DNA of 13,933 bases from Helicobacteraceae bacterium (GTDB taxonomy: Bacteria > Campylobacterota > Campylobacteria > Campylobacterales > SZUA-545), in NCBI GenBank assembly GCA_031273735.1, contig JAISRI010000073.1, positions 1-13,933 of the forward strand, written 5' to 3'. Every line of letters starts with the position of its first letter. Position 1 is the stretch's first letter. A program made the position numbers and the translations under genes. The notes beneath the pieces are model-generated. The model was not told where the DNA came from. It saw nothing but the letters and a program-made list of their open reading frames with translations, and did no database searches. Below are positions 6,161-13,146 of the stretch, one piece after another.

Positions 6161-6866
6161 AAGGCAGAGTTTGTCAAACCGCGTAACGCATTGGGCGATC
6201 GCCATTAGCGTTTTCGGGTTAATTTTTAGCGGAATCGGGCAGCTACCCGCCTATAAACGATATATGCTTTCGGATTTGCCCGCGCTAGGTTGGACGGCAA
6301 ATTATATCGTTACGCTTTGGCTTCATTACTTTTTCGCAATTATCTTGCTTGCCGCAAGCGTTTATCATATCGCCGTTCATAGCTTGCGTCGCGAGTTTGA
6401 TATAGCGCCCAAAAGGGGCGATCTTAAAGCGTCGGTTTTGCTTATTTGGGCGATGATTCGCCGCAAAGAGGAACCGCCTAGCGATAAGTATCTACCAGAG
6501 CAAAGATTGGCTTACGGTTTTATCGCTTTTGCGTTAGGGCTACTAATCGTAACGGGGCTGATAAAAATGGCTAAGAACGTAGCGGGTTGGAACATATCCG
6601 ATACGGCGCATTTTTGGACGGCGCAACTGCACAATCTTGGAACGATCCTGATTATTTTTGGCGTTGCGGCTCATCTGGCGGCGTTTTTATTTAAGCCTAA
6701 TCGCAAATTGCTAAGCGCGATGTTTAGCGGCAAAGTCTCCGCGCGGTATGTTTTGGAGCGCCATCAACTTTGGCGCAAAGGGATCGAAGCGGCAAAGAAA
6801 GCGAACGCTTTAACGCTGGAAACGGACGAAAAACATAAAACGGAGCGCAAAATTATAAACGTCTAA
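6153..6866 (+). CDS. Cytochrome b membrane subunit (FdnI-like, diheme b)
   Basis: This is a 237-residue integral membrane protein with four predicted helices, about residues 12-30, 50-76, 118-140 and 150-171. Histidines H13, H58, H150 and H164 lie where FdnI of formate dehydrogenase-N carries its two heme b ligand pairs. The family accepts electrons from a [4Fe-4S] subunit and reduces quinone, or the reverse. A basic cytoplasmic C-terminal tail follows. The ATG lies inside the end of the FeS gene (8-base overlap) and is preceded by a strong AAGGAGG, so the two products are surely made together. It is the last gene of the operon. Electrons could move between the periplasmic FeS protein and the quinone pool. 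Which enzyme supplies them is not evident here. Confidence 0.9.
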   Translation: MIERQSLSNRVTHWAIAISVFGLIFSGIGQLPAYKRYMLSDLPALGWTANYIVTLWLHYFFAIILLAASVYHIAVHSLRREFDIAPKRGDLKASVLLIWAMIRRKEEPPSDKYLPEQRLAYGFIAFALGLLIVTGLIKMAKNVAGWNISDTAHFWTAQLHNLGTILIIFGVAAHLAAFLFKPNRKLLSAMFSGKVSARYVLERHQLWRKGIEAAKKANALTLETDEKHKTERKIINV

Positions 6867-6883
6867 AATGCGTTTGGCGCGTT

Positions 6884-6910
6884 TTCCCGTTATGTTTTTC
6901 GCGGCGGGAA
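6884..6910 (+). terminator. Weak hairpin downstream of the cytochrome b gene
   Basis: TTCCCG (6884-6889) and CGGGAA (6905-6910) are complementary around a 15-base loop. The poly-G tract follows rather than a T-run, so this is not a convincing intrinsic terminator. It is listed because it is the only fold seen between the two operons. Confidence 0.2.
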
Positions 6911-6912
6911 TT

Positions 6913-6927
6913 GGGGGGGGGGGGGGG
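6913..6927 (+). repeat. Poly-G tract of 15 bases
   Basis: Fifteen consecutive G lie between the cytochrome b stop and the hom promoter region, about 18 bases upstream of the candidate -35 element. In Campylobacterota, long poly-G tracts are classic slippage-prone, phase-variable sites. Here the tract is outside any confident gene. It could alter hom-operon expression by changing spacing, or be neutral. The tract length may also be uncertain because of sequencing error. Confidence 0.95.
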
Positions 6928-6944
6928 TTAAAGCGCGTCTTTGA

Positions 6945-6974
6945 TTTTGGCGGATATTTTCTCTTTGCTACAAT
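6945..6974 (+). promoter_or_regulatory. Candidate promoter of the hom operon
   Basis: TACAAT (6969-6974) is a good -10 hexamer, with a weak TTTTGG (6945-6950) 18 bases upstream. Transcription would start near 6981, giving a leader of about 20 bases before hom. Its ribosome site, AAAGGCGGG, is at 6989-6997. The poly-G tract lies just upstream of this element. Confidence 0.4.
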
Positions 6975-7000
6975 CCGCGAATAGTTCTAAAGGCGGGTAG

Positions 7001-8269
7001 ATGTTAAAAATCGCTTTGATTGGGGTCGGCACGGTGGGCGCCGCCGTAGCGGACATTTTAGAAAAAAACAAAGAGATCATAACGGCGCGGGCGGGAAAAG
7101 AGTTGCGCGTCGTTAAAGGGGTGGTCAAAAATCTAAGCCGCAAGCGTCCAGAGTTTAACTTTCCGCTTGTAGCCGATTATCGAGAAGTCGTAGAAGATCC
7201 TCAGATCGATATTGTCGTAGAGTTGATGGGCGGCGTGGATCAAGCCTTTGAAGCCGTCCGAGCGGCTCTGAAAAACAAAAAGGCGGTCGTTACGGCGAAT
7301 AAGGCGCTTTTGGCGTATCGCCGTTACGAGCTCGAGGAGCTTGCGCAAGGCGTTCCTTTCGCCTACGAGGCGAGCGTGGCGGGCGGTATTCCGATCGTTC
7401 GCGCTTTACGCGATGGGCTTGGCGCGAATCATATCGAGAGTATTCGCGGCGTGATCAACGGCACCTGCAACTATATGCTTACGCGAATGTTTGAAAAGCG
7501 CGTCAGTTTCGATCAAGCGCTTAAAGAGGCGCAAGCGCTAGGCTACGCGGAAGCCGATCCTAGCTTTGACGTAGGCGGGTTTGACGCGGCTCATAAACTG
7601 CTTATTCTCGCCAGCCTCGCCTACGGAATCGACGCGAAACCCGAAGATATACTTATCGAAGGGATCGGACATCTAACCGACGAGGACATCGCCTTTGCGG
7701 AGGAGTTCGGCTATACGATCAAAAGCCTTGCGATCGCCAAAAAACAGGGCGACAAGGTGAGCCTTCGCGTCCATCCCGCCTTTATTTCGCGCAAGGATAT
7801 TATCGCCAAAGTAGACGGGGTGATGAACGGCGTTTCGCTTCTCGGCGATATGGCGGGCGAAACCTTCTACTACGGCGCGGGCGCGGGCGGAGCGGCGACG
7901 GCAAGCTCGGTGATCGCCGATCTGATTGCGATCGCTCGCGGCGAAAAGTCGCCTATGCTAGGTTTTGGGCGACCAAACGAAGGCAAATTGAGCGTAGCCA
8001 AAAAGAACGAGATCGAAAGCAAATACTATATCCGCGTTCTTGTCGAGGACGTGGCGGGCGTATTGGCGCAGATTGCGGCGATTCTCGCTAGAAACGACAT
8101 ATCGATCGAAACCGTTTTGCAACGCAAAAAGCGCGTCAAAAAGGAGTGGGCGAACCTGCTTTTATCAACGCATAAAGCGCAAGAAACCGATCTGATCGAG
8201 GCGTTGCGCGATATTAACGCGCTTGGTTTCGTCAAATCGCCTCCCGTTATGTTAAGGATTGAATCGTGA
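7001..8269 (+). CDS. hom: Homoserine dehydrogenase
   Basis: This 422-residue enzyme reduces aspartate semialdehyde to homoserine with NAD(P)H, on the route to threonine and methionine. The nucleotide-binding fold starts LKIALIGVGTVG (2-13), with GxGxxG at 8-13. VTANKALLA (97-105) holds the conserved Lys101. NGTCNYML (153-160) and GYAEADPSFDVGGFDAAHKL (181-200) form the substrate site, including the catalytic Asp and Lys199. An ACT domain closes the protein (about 345-420, from YYIRVLVEDVAGVLAQIA), as in the usual feedback-regulated form. The length fits the family. The ATG has AAAGGCGGG upstream. It is the first gene of a five-gene overlapping set, and its TGA overlaps the GTG start of pncA. 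Confidence 0.97.
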   Translation: MLKIALIGVGTVGAAVADILEKNKEIITARAGKELRVVKGVVKNLSRKRPEFNFPLVADYREVVEDPQIDIVVELMGGVDQAFEAVRAALKNKKAVVTANKALLAYRRYELEELAQGVPFAYEASVAGGIPIVRALRDGLGANHIESIRGVINGTCNYMLTRMFEKRVSFDQALKEAQALGYAEADPSFDVGGFDAAHKLLILASLAYGIDAKPEDILIEGIGHLTDEDIAFAEEFGYTIKSLAIAKKQGDKVSLRVHPAFISRKDIIAKVDGVMNGVSLLGDMAGETFYYGAGAGGAATASSVIADLIAIARGEKSPMLGFGRPNEGKLSVAKKNEIESKYYIRVLVEDVAGVLAQIAAILARNDISIETVLQRKKRVKKEWANLLLSTHKAQETDLIEALRDINALGFVKSPPVMLRIES

Positions 8270-8889
8270 GCCGCAGTTTAATCGTTATCGACGTTCAAAA
8301 CGACTTTGCCGATCCGAAAGGCTCGCTTTATTGCGCGGGGGGCGAAAATGTCGCCAAAGACGTTAATAAGTTGATGGCAAGCGGCGAATACGATCTGATA
8401 GTAGCCACGCAAGATTGGCACCCTTCGAATCACATATCGTTCGCAAGCGTTCATAAGGGCAAAAAACCTTTTGAAACGATTGCGCTTAATTACGGAGCGC
8501 AGACGTTATGGACTGATCACTGCGTAGCCGAAAGTTGGGGCGCGGAGTTTTATCCCGCGCTGGAAACTTTCAGATTTAACTTTATCGTTCGCAAAGGCGC
8601 GAATCCAAAGATAGACAGCTACTCGGCGTTTGTAGAAAACGACAAAATTACGCGCACGGGTTTGGAACGGCTCTTTAACGGCGGATACGATTTAGATTTC
8701 GCGGGAATAGCAACCGACGTTTGCGTTTATAATTCCGCGATCGACGCGCTAAAACTCGGCAATAGAATTAGAGTTATAACCGACGCTTGCGCGGGAGTTA
8801 CAAACGAGGGCGCGAAAAGAGCGATAAGGGCGTTAAAAAACGCGGGAGGCTCGACCGCTACGATCGCCGAAGTTCTAAAAGGAAAATAA
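8266..8889 (+). CDS. pncA: Nicotinamidase
   Basis: This 207-residue amidohydrolase converts nicotinamide to nicotinate and ammonia, the first step of NAD salvage by the Preiss-Handler route. The catalytic triad of the family is visible: Asp9 (IVIDVQNDF), Lys110 (IVRKG) and Cys153 (ATDVCVY). The metal site residues are also present: Asp50 and His52 (QDWHP) and His85 (TDHCV). The length matches bacterial PncA. The start is GTG in a GTGA overlap with the hom stop, with AAGGA upstream. The stop is one base before pncB, whose product uses nicotinate, so the two steps are co-expressed. Pyrazinamidase activity often accompanies this fold. Confidence 0.96.
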   Translation: MSRSLIVIDVQNDFADPKGSLYCAGGENVAKDVNKLMASGEYDLIVATQDWHPSNHISFASVHKGKKPFETIALNYGAQTLWTDHCVAESWGAEFYPALETFRFNFIVRKGANPKIDSYSAFVENDKITRTGLERLFNGGYDLDFAGIATDVCVYNSAIDALKLGNRIRVITDACAGVTNEGAKRAIRALKNAGGSTATIAEVLKGK

Positions 8890-8890
8890 G

Positions 8891-10075
8891 ATGGCGATCA
8901 TAAAAAGCCTGCTCGATCAAGACCTTTATAAAGTTACTATGCAAAGGGTCTATTTTCACCGCTTTTCAAACGCGACGGCGCGTTACGAGTTTCGATGTAG
9001 AAACGGCGCGATCGTCTTTACAAAGGCGATGTTTGAAGAGATCAAAGAGGAGATCGCGGCTCTCGATCATTTGCGATTTGAAAGCGACGAGGTCGATTTT
9101 ATCGGTTCGCTCTACTATATGAAAGACGCGAAAGGATATTTGGAGTTTTTGCGCCTCTTTCGATTAAACGGCGATTATATTCGCGTCGATCTAAGCGAAG
9201 GCAAACTTTCGATCATAGCCGAAGGTCCGATCTGGCTTGTTTCAATGTACGAAATCTTTGTTTTGGCGATCGTTAGCGAAGTTTATTTCAGGCATACGAC
9301 AGACGGCGATCTATCGATTGGACGCAAAAGACTATCCGCTAAGATCGACGCCGTCAAAAAATGTAAAGAGCCTTTTAAGTTTAGCGATTTTGGCTCTCGC
9401 CGCCGTTTTAGTTTCGCTTGGATGGACGAGGTTATCGCAACGCTTTCTAACAGTTTCGATCGCTCGGTTTTTACGGGAACTTCTAACCTCTATTTCGCCA
9501 AAAAATACGATCTTACGCCAATGGGAACTTTGGCGCACGAATATCTCTGTTTAGGGCAGGCTTTGGACGTGGTAACGCTAGCTAATAGCCAGCGTTTTAT
9601 GTTGCAAACGTGGGCGGACGAATATCGCGGCGATCTTGGCATAGCCTTAAGCGATAATTTAGGTTCGGATTACTTTTTGCAACACGATTTTGATAAATAT
9701 TTTAGCCTCTTATTTAGCGGCGTTCGACACGATAGCGGCGATCCGATCGAATGGGGTTATAAAACGCTTGCGCACTATGAAAAATATCGCGTCGATCCGC
9801 GCTCCAAAACATTTGTTTTTAGCGACGCGCTGGACTTTCCTAGAGCGTTTGAAATCAATCGCGAGTTTTACGACAAAGCGAACGTGGCTTTTGGAATCGG
9901 AACAAACCTCACAAACGACGTAGGCGTAACGGCGCTAAATATCGTATTTAAGATGGTTAGCGCCAACGGAAGACCCGTAGCGAAACTTTCCGATTCGCCG
10001 TCAAAACTAATGTGCGAAGACGCAAATTACGTAACGTATCTAAAAAGCGTGATCGAACGGGGTTTGAAGGCTTGA
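8891..10075 (+). CDS. pncB: Nicotinate phosphoribosyltransferase
   Basis: This 394-residue enzyme joins nicotinate to PRPP in an ATP-assisted reaction, giving nicotinate mononucleotide for NAD synthesis. LLDQDLYKVTMQ (7-18) and YEFRCRN (32-38) are the N-terminal signature. MGTLAHE (211-217) carries His216, matching the transiently phosphorylated histidine of the Salmonella enzyme. GVRHDSGDPIEWG, FVFSDALDF and the FGIGTNLTND phosphate-binding region follow in the expected order. The length fits PncB rather than the longer nicotinamide-specific NadV. AAAAGGA lies before the ATG. The TGA stop overlaps the likely TTG start of the formate dehydrogenase gene. Confidence 0.96.
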   Translation: MAIIKSLLDQDLYKVTMQRVYFHRFSNATARYEFRCRNGAIVFTKAMFEEIKEEIAALDHLRFESDEVDFIGSLYYMKDAKGYLEFLRLFRLNGDYIRVDLSEGKLSIIAEGPIWLVSMYEIFVLAIVSEVYFRHTTDGDLSIGRKRLSAKIDAVKKCKEPFKFSDFGSRRRFSFAWMDEVIATLSNSFDRSVFTGTSNLYFAKKYDLTPMGTLAHEYLCLGQALDVVTLANSQRFMLQTWADEYRGDLGIALSDNLGSDYFLQHDFDKYFSLLFSGVRHDSGDPIEWGYKTLAHYEKYRVDPRSKTFVFSDALDFPRAFEINREFYDKANVAFGIGTNLTNDVGVTALNIVFKMVSANGRPVAKLSDSPSKLMCEDANYVTYLKSVIERGLKA

Positions 10076-12087
10076 ACGTTTGCGCGTATTGCGGCGTGGG
10101 CTGCGAGATCAAAGCGCAAGTTCTCGGCAATACGATCCTATCGATCGAAGGGGATCCAAACGGCGTCGTAAGCGGCGGTAAATTGTGCGTTAAAGGGCGC
10201 TTCGGATTTGATTTTGTCGCTTCGCCTTCGCGGGTTAGCGGCGCAAGAATTAAAAAAGCGTTTATAGATCGTAATCGCGATCTTATGCCGATCGAGTTGC
10301 AAAATAAACTCTTTTTATTAACGCCGATCGACGTCGATTTTTTCGCTTCGCCAATCGACGTTGCGATAGAGATTGCCGCTTGGAAAACGCGCCGTATTTT
10401 AGAGCAAAAAGGCGCTAAATCGTTTGGTTTTATCGGCGGAGCGCGGACGAGCTGCGAAAGCGCCTATTTTTTTCAGAAGTTCGCCCGCGAGATTATCGGC
10501 TCGCCCAATATCGATAACTGCGCTAGAGTCTGTCATTCGCCGAGTTTAGCCGGGCTAAAACGAACGTTAGGCGAAGGCGCGGCAAGCGTTCCTTTCGAGG
10601 ATATTTTTCAAGCTGAAGCGATCGTGGTAATCGGCTCCAATACGACCGAAGCGCACCCGATCGTAGGTCTGAAGATTCTAGAAGCGGCGCGAAAAGGCGC
10701 GTTTTTAGCGACGATCGACGTTAGGCGCGTAGCGATCGGGCGCAACGCCGATCTCGAAGCGATCGTTCCGCCCGAAAGCAACCTTGCCGTATTAAACGCG
10801 ATCGCCCGCGAGATTATCGCGAACGATCTATGCGATCTAGAGTTTATCGCCAAGCGAACGGTCGGATTTAAAAAGTATAAAGCCGCGCTTTTAAGCGAAA
10901 AACCGATCGATTTTAATAAGGTCGCGCTCTATGAAAAACTAACCGAGCAGATACCCAAGCTATCGAGGATTATCGCGAGTAAAAGAACGCTTTTTATTTG
11001 GGGTTTAGGCGTTACGGAGCATATCGACGGAAGCGACGCGGTTAGCGCGATCGCCAATCTGGCGCTTTTGAGCGGCAATATCGGCAAGATCGGCGCGGGC
11101 GTTATGCCGCTGCGGGGGCAAAACAACGTTCAGGGCGCGTGCGATATGGGCGTTTTACCCTATTACGGCGCGGGCTATTCGCAGCCAAAGGAGATCGGGC
11201 TGACCTCGCCGCAGATGTTCGACGCGATCCTTTCGGGCGAAATAACCGCGCTGTTTAATATGGGCGAAGATATAGCGCGAACGAGCGCCGATCTTAACAA
11301 AGTTATATCGGCGCTAGATCGGCTGGACTTTTTCTGCGTTTGCGAGCTGTTTATGAGCGGCGCGGCGCAAAGAGCCGACATAGTAATCGGCGTAAAAAGC
11401 GCATATGAAAAACGGGGGATTTTTATCAACGCCGAGCGGCGCGTTAGGTTAAGCGAGCCGCTGGTAAAAAGCGCGGAGCTGGACGATTGGGAGTTTTTCG
11501 CCGCGCTAACGGCGGCGCTTGGGTTTGATTGCGATCTAGATTCTAGCGAGGCGATCTGGCGCGAGGTTCAAAGTAAAGCGCCCGCTATGTTCGGCGCGAT
11601 CGGATACGAAGAGGCTTCGCAAGGCTTGCAGTGGAAAGGCGAAAGGCTTTATAAAGAGCGCTTTTGCGCGGAAGGTAATCTAGCGCGGTTTTATTTCGCG
11701 CCGTATCGGCGACGCGGGGCGCTATGCGCTTCGGCGGATAGCTCGATTTTTTATCTGATTACGGGGCGCGTGGCAAGCCAATATAACAACGCCGCGCAAA
11801 CGAGCGAAACGCCGCGCCTAAACGCTAGAGCCGAACGCGATATTCTCCTGCTTTCGCCGATCGACGCTAAGGGATTAGATCCGACGAAGCGCATAAAACT
11901 GATCAGCCGCTACGGAGAGTCCGCGCCGCTTGTTTTCAAATCCGACGAATCGATCGCCAAAGGGACGATCTTTTGTAGCTTTCACCACGCGCGAAGCCGC
12001 ATAAACTATCTTTTTGGCTCTGACGGCGATAGCGTTACGCAAACGCCGCGATTCAAGGCGATCGAGACGAAAATTGAGCAGGTCTAA
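10072..12087 (+). CDS. Formate dehydrogenase catalytic subunit, Cys-type, cytoplasmic (FdhF-like)
   Basis: This is a molybdenum or tungsten bis-MGD enzyme of about 671 residues that oxidizes formate to CO2, or the reverse. The N-terminal [4Fe-4S] site is VCAYCGVGC plus KLCVKG (Cys4, 7, 11, 39), with Lys41 in the electron-relay position. CARVCHSPSLAGL (150-162) holds Cys154-His155, where E. coli FdhF has selenocysteine and His. MPLRGQNNVQGACDMG is the conserved active-site Arg region, and IGSNTTEAHP is a cofactor loop. There is no Tat leader, so it should be cytoplasmic. I chose TTG 10072 because it overlaps the pncB stop (TTGA) and starts right at the FeS domain. An upstream GTG at 10012 would add 20 basic residues unlike the family. 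No beta or diaphorase subunit is adjacent. The sequence resembles formate dehydrogenases I recall from Sulfurimonas-like bacteria. Confidence 0.9.
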   Translation: MNVCAYCGVGCEIKAQVLGNTILSIEGDPNGVVSGGKLCVKGRFGFDFVASPSRVSGARIKKAFIDRNRDLMPIELQNKLFLLTPIDVDFFASPIDVAIEIAAWKTRRILEQKGAKSFGFIGGARTSCESAYFFQKFAREIIGSPNIDNCARVCHSPSLAGLKRTLGEGAASVPFEDIFQAEAIVVIGSNTTEAHPIVGLKILEAARKGAFLATIDVRRVAIGRNADLEAIVPPESNLAVLNAIAREIIANDLCDLEFIAKRTVGFKKYKAALLSEKPIDFNKVALYEKLTEQIPKLSRIIASKRTLFIWGLGVTEHIDGSDAVSAIANLALLSGNIGKIGAGVMPLRGQNNVQGACDMGVLPYYGAGYSQPKEIGLTSPQMFDAILSGEITALFNMGEDIARTSADLNKVISALDRLDFFCVCELFMSGAAQRADIVIGVKSAYEKRGIFINAERRVRLSEPLVKSAELDDWEFFAALTAALGFDCDLDSSEAIWREVQSKAPAMFGAIGYEEASQGLQWKGERLYKERFCAEGNLARFYFAPYRRRGALCASADSSIFYLITGRVASQYNNAAQTSETPRLNARAERDILLLSPIDAKGLDPTKRIKLISRYGESAPLVFKSDESIAKGTIFCSFHHARSRINYLFGSDGDSVTQTPRFKAIETKIEQV

Positions 12088-12400
12088 AGGTTTTGCGATC
12101 GAGGATCGCGCGCAAAGATGGCTAAAAGCGCAAGGGTTTGAGATAGTCGATCGCAACTATTTGGAAAAGTTTGGCGAAATCGATATAGTCGCGATTAAAG
12201 ACGGCGTAATCCATTTTATAGAGGTTAAAAGCGGCGAAAACTTTGATCCCATCTACGCGATTACCCAGTCGAAGCTAAAAAAGGTCGTCAAAACCGCCGA
12301 AAGCTGGTTGCAAAAACGCCGCTCGAACGCCATTTTTTCAATCGACGCGCTTCTTGTGCGCAACTCCTCTATCGAACTGATCGAAAATGTTACGATGTAA
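12074..12400 (+). CDS. yraN: UPF0102 / YraN-family predicted nuclease-fold protein
   Basis: This is a 108-residue protein of the UPF0102 family, which has a restriction-endonuclease-like fold and an unsettled role in DNA processing. Visible motifs are GFAIEDRAQRWLKAQGFEIVDRNY (helix with Glu10), GEIDIVA (Asp37) and FIEVKSG (Glu50, Lys52). Together these form the E...D...ExK pattern of PD-(D/E)XK nucleases. The chosen start, TTG at 12074, gives the usual family length and overlaps the formate dehydrogenase gene by 14 bases. A longer reading from 12014 would add 20 mostly basic residues with no family counterpart. In Campylobacter jejuni the homolog sits directly beside hom. Here three genes separate them. 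Confidence 0.9.
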   Translation: MSRSKGFAIEDRAQRWLKAQGFEIVDRNYLEKFGEIDIVAIKDGVIHFIEVKSGENFDPIYAITQSKLKKVVKTAESWLQKRRSNAIFSIDALLVRNSSIELIENVTM

Positions 12401-12423
12401 GATCGCTTGTCGTCTTTCACGAT

Positions 12424-12440
12424 AAAATCCGCGATTTTTT
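12424..12440 (+). terminator. Possible terminator after yraN
   Basis: AAAATC, CGC, GATTTT forms a 6-base stem with a 3-base loop and continues into TT, 24 bases after the yraN stop. A second short hairpin (CGCC, TAAAA, GGCG) follows at 12441-12453. The stem is AT-rich, so termination would be modest. It would separate the hom-yraN operon from the cytochrome c gene. Confidence 0.35.
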
Positions 12441-12505
12441 CGCCTAAAAGGCGGCAAAGTCGCTCCATCGCCAAGAGTTTTGCGCGAGGTTTAGGATTTA
12501 AGGCA

Positions 12506-12511
12506 TATAAT
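12506..12511 (+). promoter_or_regulatory. Predicted -10 box of the cytochrome c gene
   Basis: This is a perfect TATAAT 31 bases before the ATG at 12543, followed by the ribosome site GAAAGG (12531-12536). No strong -35 hexamer is seen, as at the other promoters here. It implies that the cytochrome gene has its own transcript. Confidence 0.5.
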
Positions 12512-12542
12512 CCGCTATAAATAAAGTTACGAAAGGCGGTAA

Positions 12543-13139
12543 ATGAAGCGAGTAACTAGCGTTATAGCGTGCGTTTTGGTCGGCGCCGTAGGTTTGAGCG
12601 CGCTCGATTACGAACGTTTTAAGACGGGCGAGGAGCTTTTCAAGAGGTGTATTCCGTGTCATGGCAGATACGCCAACGAAAAGCCGATGGGCAAAGACAG
12701 GGACATTTCGCGTTTAAACGAAAAGGAGATATCCTCTAAACTTAGCGCCTACGCGCTAGGGCGCACGACGGGCGCGATGGAAGCGCAAGCGTCGCTACTC
12801 GATCAGGATAAGATTGACGCGCTTTCGGTCTATATCGCCAATATGCACGCCAAATATGGCGAGGAGCTTTTTGTTCTTAGATGTTCAGGTTGCCACGGCA
12901 AAGACGCCTCCAAAAGCGCGTTTGGCAAGTCTGGGATCGTCTCCGAGTTGGACGAAAAAAAGACGATGGAGATCTTAAGTAGCTACCAAAACGGCGTTTA
13001 TGCGCACGGATCGACGGCTAACACGATGAAGGGCAGAGCGGTAGCCTTGAGCAATCAAGAGGTTTTGGAGTTGGCGCGCTATATCGATTCGATCAGAAAA
13101 GCCAAAGCGCAAACGCCCGACACCGCGCCAAAAAATTAA
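12543..13139 (+). CDS. Periplasmic diheme cytochrome c
   Basis: This 198-residue protein has a Sec signal peptide (about residues 1-20, ending GLSA). Two class I cytochrome c domains follow. Heme 1 is bound at CIPCH (36-40) with Met79 (TTGAMEAQA) as probable sixth ligand. Heme 2 is bound at CSGCH (114-118) with Met162 (ANTMKGRA). The repeated pattern GEELF--C--CHG, GK, and a closing helix (YIANM, YIDSI) in both halves suggests an internal duplication. Proteins of this kind carry electrons in the periplasm, often from the quinol:cytochrome c oxidoreductase to a cbb3-type oxidase or a peroxidase. The tail is short and hydrophilic. It has its own promoter, and its 3' end is 7 bases from the convergent recO gene. 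The specific partner cannot be told. Confidence 0.93.
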   Translation: MKRVTSVIACVLVGAVGLSALDYERFKTGEELFKRCIPCHGRYANEKPMGKDRDISRLNEKEISSKLSAYALGRTTGAMEAQASLLDQDKIDALSVYIANMHAKYGEELFVLRCSGCHGKDASKSAFGKSGIVSELDEKKTMEILSSYQNGVYAHGSTANTMKGRAVALSNQEVLELARYIDSIRKAKAQTPDTAPKN

Positions 13140-13146
13140 CGCGGGT

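Noticed and set aside
10012..10071. Upstream GTG start for the formate dehydrogenase gene
   Set aside because: It would add 20 basic residues (RRRKLRN...) that read antisense-like through the pncB 3' end and do not form a Tat signal. The TTG at 10072 starts at the conserved FeS domain and overlaps the pncB stop.
12014..12073. Upstream extension of yraN into the formate dehydrogenase gene
   Set aside because: It adds an Arg/Lys-rich stretch with no counterpart in the UPF0102 family. TTG 12074 gives the normal length.
12253..12474. Minus-strand 73-codon frame covering the yraN-cytochrome c gap; its first part (MERLCRLLGEKIADFIVKDD) looks protein-like
   Set aside because: Only about 24 codons lie outside yraN, there is no ribosome site, I recognise no homolog, and the gap holds a plausible terminator and promoter instead. 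A gene remnant cannot be excluded.
13140..13146. Bidirectional terminator between the cytochrome c and recO genes
   Set aside because: The gap is 7 bases, and the only fold (GGG/CCC around TTTATAG) has a 3-base stem.
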